Shown here in pieces: positions 62,001-64,000 of a stretch of 64,000 nucleotides of DNA. This stretch comes from Biomphalaria glabrata (taxonomy: Eukaryota > Mollusca > Gastropoda > Planorbidae), in NCBI RefSeq assembly GCF_947242115.1, contig NC_074711.1, positions 57,930,963 through 57,994,962 of the forward strand. Reading direction: 5' to 3'. The number at the start of each line of letters is the position of its first letter. Positions within the stretch are counted from its first letter, which is position 1. The translations under genes and the position numbers were made by a program. Below the pieces are notes generated by a model. The model did not search any database. It was not told the DNA's origin and saw nothing but the letters and a program-made list of their open reading frames with translations.

Positions 62001-64000
62001 TTACTAGTTTGAGATACCTTTCCTCCTTTCTTTCTTCATCTAGTTTATGGAGTGGGTCAAACTAGGTCATTGTCTATTCTGAAAAAGAAGTGTTTTTTTT
62101 GTTTTTTTTTATATATAATAAACTTGTTTTTGAAATATACAGTACAGTATTACTCAAGGAAAAAAAGGTTATATTATCCTTTCAGATGCCTGAAAGTCTA
62201 GGATTATGTTAAATTAAGTTCACCAGTTTTTGTAGTAAACACTGAAGAACTGCTTAATATTTTGTCTTTTAGATTCTGCTCCGGCATCTCACTTACACTA
62301 TATGGATCGCATTGAAGAATTGTTTACTGAGGCCCAGTGGGTGGAGAACAACTTCTGCCTGGCATCTGCTCTGGTCAGGTACATGGTGTCATTGAGTCAG
62401 TTCACATGGAAGGCAGAAGTACCGCAGGAAAATCTAAAGGACATCATAAGCTTTACAGTTTTGTGTGCAGAGGTTTGTGTCCATAGCAACATCAATCCAG
62501 GAGGTACTATGCTAGTTCACATTGTGAATAACTTAAGTAATTTAAACAAAAAATATTTCTCTATTTTGTTTTCAGCTTATTCATTGGTCTGTGGAGCATG
62601 ATATGTTGCCAGATTCTGAGCATGTCCAGAATTATCTTTCATGTTTGTCACTTCTGTTACAAGATCCAGTTATCCACTTGCTGATTGGTCAGACAGAATA
62701 TGCCACACATGTCTGTAGCATTGTCAGCTTTCTGCACCAGCTTCTGTCTTCATGTAAGTGCTCTTTATGTATTCAGCATATAGAGATAAAAGAGAATGAA
62801 AAATAGGAAATATTTCTGATCTGTGCGCACAATCTCTATTTATTCATAACTTCTAAAGCTTGATGTTTAACTTGGCATTAAAAATAGTTTATCAAAAAAT
62901 TATGTAATAAACTATCATAATATCCAAATAAACTTTTTGAGACGCATTAATTCAAAGTGAAAAGCTCCTGTTCCACACCTGGCTATTGGATTAAATCCTT
63001 TTTAACAGTCAATCAGATTATGGTGCTTACAGTGCCAATCCTTACTGGACTTTGTTCAAGCCTAGTAACTGGACAAAAGCTATATTGTTACTTCAAGCAG
63101 GCAAAAAATCCTATTTTCAGACACTCACTTGTCGAAAACTAAAACTCACAATATCCTATATTCACTCTATGATGAATTTTTTTTTTCAAAAACCATGAAA
63201 CTCTGTGTGGCTTACATTTGAGGCTGCAACTGACATTCATTGCTAGAAACTTTAATCTCTTGCACATTGATTGTTGCGCTGTGCACTGTTTACAAATTGA
63301 GATACTTATAATTTGATGTTTGATTGTTATTCTATTTCCAAGTTTATATGATACATTAATCTCACTTTTTTTTTTTTCCCTTTTAATGCTGGAAATTTCA
63401 GGGCATATTTAGCACAGCTATTAGCAAGCTCAAAATTTGATGTTATTGTTTAGACTAAGAATGCTAACTTGATAATTAGTGGGACACTTATATTGTATAG
63501 CCAATCAGCAGATAGTCCACTCAACTTTCAATATATTTTGCTAGAATCCATTTTCAAGGTAGTCTAAAAATATGCTCTTACCCAATATGGCTCTCTTGAT
63601 AAGGATTGGATGTGACTTTATTGATATTATGTTAAATAAATCTTATCCATTATATATATTGCTCAGTGGCTGTACTGCCTGGTGAGCCTGTGGCCTCATT
63701 GTTTCAAGATGACCGTCGGGAAGATGCTGAAGATGATGATGGTAAGAAATCCAAATAAACGAGAGATTTTTGAATGCATCTTTTTAATCTTCTTTCTCAA
63801 ATCTGATCGGCATTTGTCATACAATGACATCTCCATGTTTCCTGTTGTTTACATTTCCTTTTTATATTTCAGTTTCTTTGTCAGCATGTTTAATCAGAGC
63901 CTGTGATGAGATTTCTGAGCTGGTGCATTGTCTACACACCAGGCTTGACCCCAACTCTAGTCCTGAACCACAACTACCTCCGTTCCTGGCATCACCTTTC
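40892..64000 (+). CDS. HTT: Huntingtin, first 47 exons (3' end outside window)
   Basis: Huntingtin is a very large HEAT-repeat scaffold used in vesicle transport and selective autophagy. The 47 exons found add up to 6846 bp (2282 codons); every join preserves reading frame. The start is ATG at 40892 or 40898; the second gives [17 protein letters not shown], the counterpart of the 17-residue human N-terminus. Strong colinear matches to human HTT include VLLGLLVPVE-like VLLEMILPVD (exons 6-7), LVLQQCH.E.E..WKRLSRQ (exon 30), RNSAAS.LFIQAI (exon 38) and AHIS-QSG-type HISQSG (exon 39). No polyglutamine or polyproline. Most introns are short, from about 80 bp to 1 kb; transposons lie only in introns. 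One intron (exon 6 to 7) starts with GC. The coding sequence looks undamaged. Confidence 0.97.
44030..44290 (+). mobile_element. LINE-associated repeat, second copy of 11590-11995
   Basis: Plus-strand copy in the HTT intron between exons 10 and 11, beginning TTCCTTCAGTTGCGAAGCGACTATGG and ending ACTGGTTAATGATG. It lacks the 65-bp C-run segment present in the 11590 copy. A small ORF at 44014-44214 is a by-product of the repeat. Confidence 0.75.
44518..49316 (+). other. HTT: HTT exons 11-19
   Basis: Exons: 44518-44711, 45178-45403, 46232-46396, 46792-46988, 47134-47235, 48029-48129, 48443-48707, 48803-48963 and 49183-49316. Exon 11 encodes a low-complexity acidic linker ([18 protein letters not shown]). 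Exon 12 has [17 protein letters not shown], exon 13 the [15 protein letters not shown] repeat, exon 15 [19 protein letters not shown], and exon 16 [17 protein letters not shown]. The exon 15 donor was placed at GTAAGT (47236) because it alone keeps frame into exon 16. Confidence 0.88.
46545..46660 (-). mobile_element. Degraded tRNA-like SINE head, candidate
   Basis: In the HTT intron between exons 13 and 14, GGTGGACTGGTGGCGTA and ACTCTTCGGCCACTACGCC resemble the head of a tRNA-derived SINE in reverse, but no clear B box is present. Low certainty. Confidence 0.3.
49384..49951 (-). mobile_element. Solo LTR of an LTR retrotransposon (probable Gypsy type)
   Basis: A fossil. A 568-bp GC-richer block with TG...CA ends on the minus strand (TGTTATAAACC at 49951 to TTCGTAACA at 49384), with a TATATAAAG box near 49690. 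It sits inside a TA microsatellite in the HTT intron between exons 19 and 20. Target duplication cannot be told from the TA repeat. No internal coding region is present, so only one LTR remains. Family assignment rests on end sequence and length; age cannot be judged without a second copy. Confidence 0.7.
49952..50037. repeat. (TA)n microsatellite next to solo LTR
   Basis: About 86 bp of AT dinucleotides. A shorter run of the same repeat (49366-49383) lies on the other side of the LTR, showing that the LTR inserted into the microsatellite. The ORFs that cross it (IYIYIY) are not genes. Confidence 0.95.
50156..54601 (+). other. HTT: HTT exons 20-29
   Basis: Exons: 50156-50291, 50777-50973, 51314-51429, 51579-51764, 52318-52532, 53151-53226, 53540-53629, 53747-53874, 54197-54345 and 54465-54601. 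Exon 21 is a proline- and lysine-rich disordered linker ([15 protein letters not shown] ... KTPGK). Exon 22 continues it and enters [19 protein letters not shown]. Exon 27 has [21 protein letters not shown], and exon 28 [20 protein letters not shown] and DGIMASG. Exon 29 ends in [10 protein letters not shown], like the human MLLRLIQYHQ. Confidence 0.9.
55432..58400 (+). other. HTT: HTT exons 30-35
   Basis: Exons: 55432-55548, 55627-55749, 55918-56028, 56316-56413, 57174-57361 and 58172-58400. Exon 30 begins at [20 protein letters not shown] (acceptor CCCAG at 55431); the longer open frame upstream to 55315 is intron. Exon 32 holds [18 protein letters not shown]. The exon 33 donor was set at GTGGGT (56414), the choice that keeps frame into WFLLQV. 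Exon 35 has [15 protein letters not shown], matching human GMFRRITAAATRLFR. Confidence 0.88.
56815..56993 (+). mobile_element. Rex1-like LINE, 3' end fragment
   Basis: In the HTT intron between exons 33 and 34. CAAGTTCAATTCATAAAGC, a GTGTGTGCGTGT stretch, GACAATTGTAGACAAATTGAA and GGACCAATAAAATTATCTTATC match the 3' end of the LINE at 26762-31000. 5' truncated. Confidence 0.75.
58692..58812. repeat. Imperfect foldback (hairpin) sequence
   Basis: The arms at 58692-58750 and 58812-58754 pair imperfectly: GACCTGCAATGTCACAACC against GACCTGCGATGTCGCAACC, then GCAGTGGAGAC against GCAATGGAGAC. Total span 121 bp with a tiny loop. It lies in the HTT intron between exons 35 and 36. It may be a miniature transposon or a hairpin RNA source; nothing in the sequence decides. 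Confidence 0.55.
59240..64000 (+). other. HTT: HTT exons 36-47 (last partial)
   Basis: Exons: 59240-59363, 59503-59606, 59778-59853, 59966-60142, 60453-60529, 61031-61166, 61414-61533, 61699-61921, 62273-62472, 62576-62753, 63667-63741 and 63873-64000 (runs off). Landmarks against human [85 protein letters not shown]. Exon 46 encodes the acidic stretch [13 protein letters not shown], comparable in place with the human acidic EEEEEVD. The window ends inside the sequence matching human VPAFLTPLL. Confidence 0.92.
60586..60808 (+). mobile_element. tRNA-derived SINE (family A)
   Basis: Plus orientation in the HTT intron between exons 40 and 41. Head GTGGCGCTGTGCCTGAGTGG (A box), degraded B box (GGTTCATAT), body TAATGGGTACCTGG, and 3' end GAAACAGATGACCTTAACAT ... 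ATCACAAGGTCTGAAAG. Confidence 0.82.

Overview
The window is eukaryotic nuclear DNA, AT-rich and repeat-laden. It carries four intron-containing host genes: the 5' part of a CCDC149-like coiled-coil gene (minus strand, leaves the window on the left), NDUFS7 of mitochondrial complex I (plus), a NUDT17-type Nudix hydrolase (minus) and the first 47 exons of huntingtin, HTT (plus, leaves the window on the right). Protein features, Rex1-like LINEs and abundant tRNA-derived SINEs suggest an invertebrate. A pulmonate or other heterobranch snail is my best guess from overall style; nothing in the window proves it.

Layout: 219-7279 CCDC149 exons (minus). 7280-13944 is intergenic: LINE remains on both strands, one DNA transposon inserted in a LINE, and islands of TAGATC-type cryptic simple sequence. 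13945-23794 is NDUFS7, with a very long first intron packed with repeats. 23795-25884 is a convergent intergenic gap. 25885-36543 is NUDT17 (minus); one intron holds a LINE inserted into another LINE, and others hold a LINE tail, a 111-bp-unit repeat and a hAT-like element. 36544-40891 is the head-to-head gap between NUDT17 and HTT, mostly a terminal-inverted-repeat element and TAGATC-type sequence. 40892-64000 is HTT, with a solo LTR, SINEs and LINE tails confined to introns.

The host genes look intact. Exon joins were checked by reading phase: 10 exons for CCDC149 (349 codons so far), 6 for NDUFS7 (232 aa), 7 for NUDT17 (302 aa) and 47 for HTT (2282 codons so far, about three quarters of the human protein). 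The genes have unrelated jobs (complex I electron transfer, nucleotide-derivative hydrolysis, HEAT-repeat scaffolding, a coiled-coil protein) and nothing suggests they act together beyond being neighbours.

The most unusual content is in the mobile DNA: two non-autonomous DNA transposons sharing the end sequence CAGACNTGCCTAC, each with an exact 6-bp target duplication and its own iterated subterminal motif; a LINE-in-LINE insertion with a 13-14 bp target duplication; a two-copy dispersed repeat built of about 111-bp units; and the sharply confined TAGATC-type islands. HTT keeps the 17-residue N-terminal helix but has no polyglutamine or polyproline tract.
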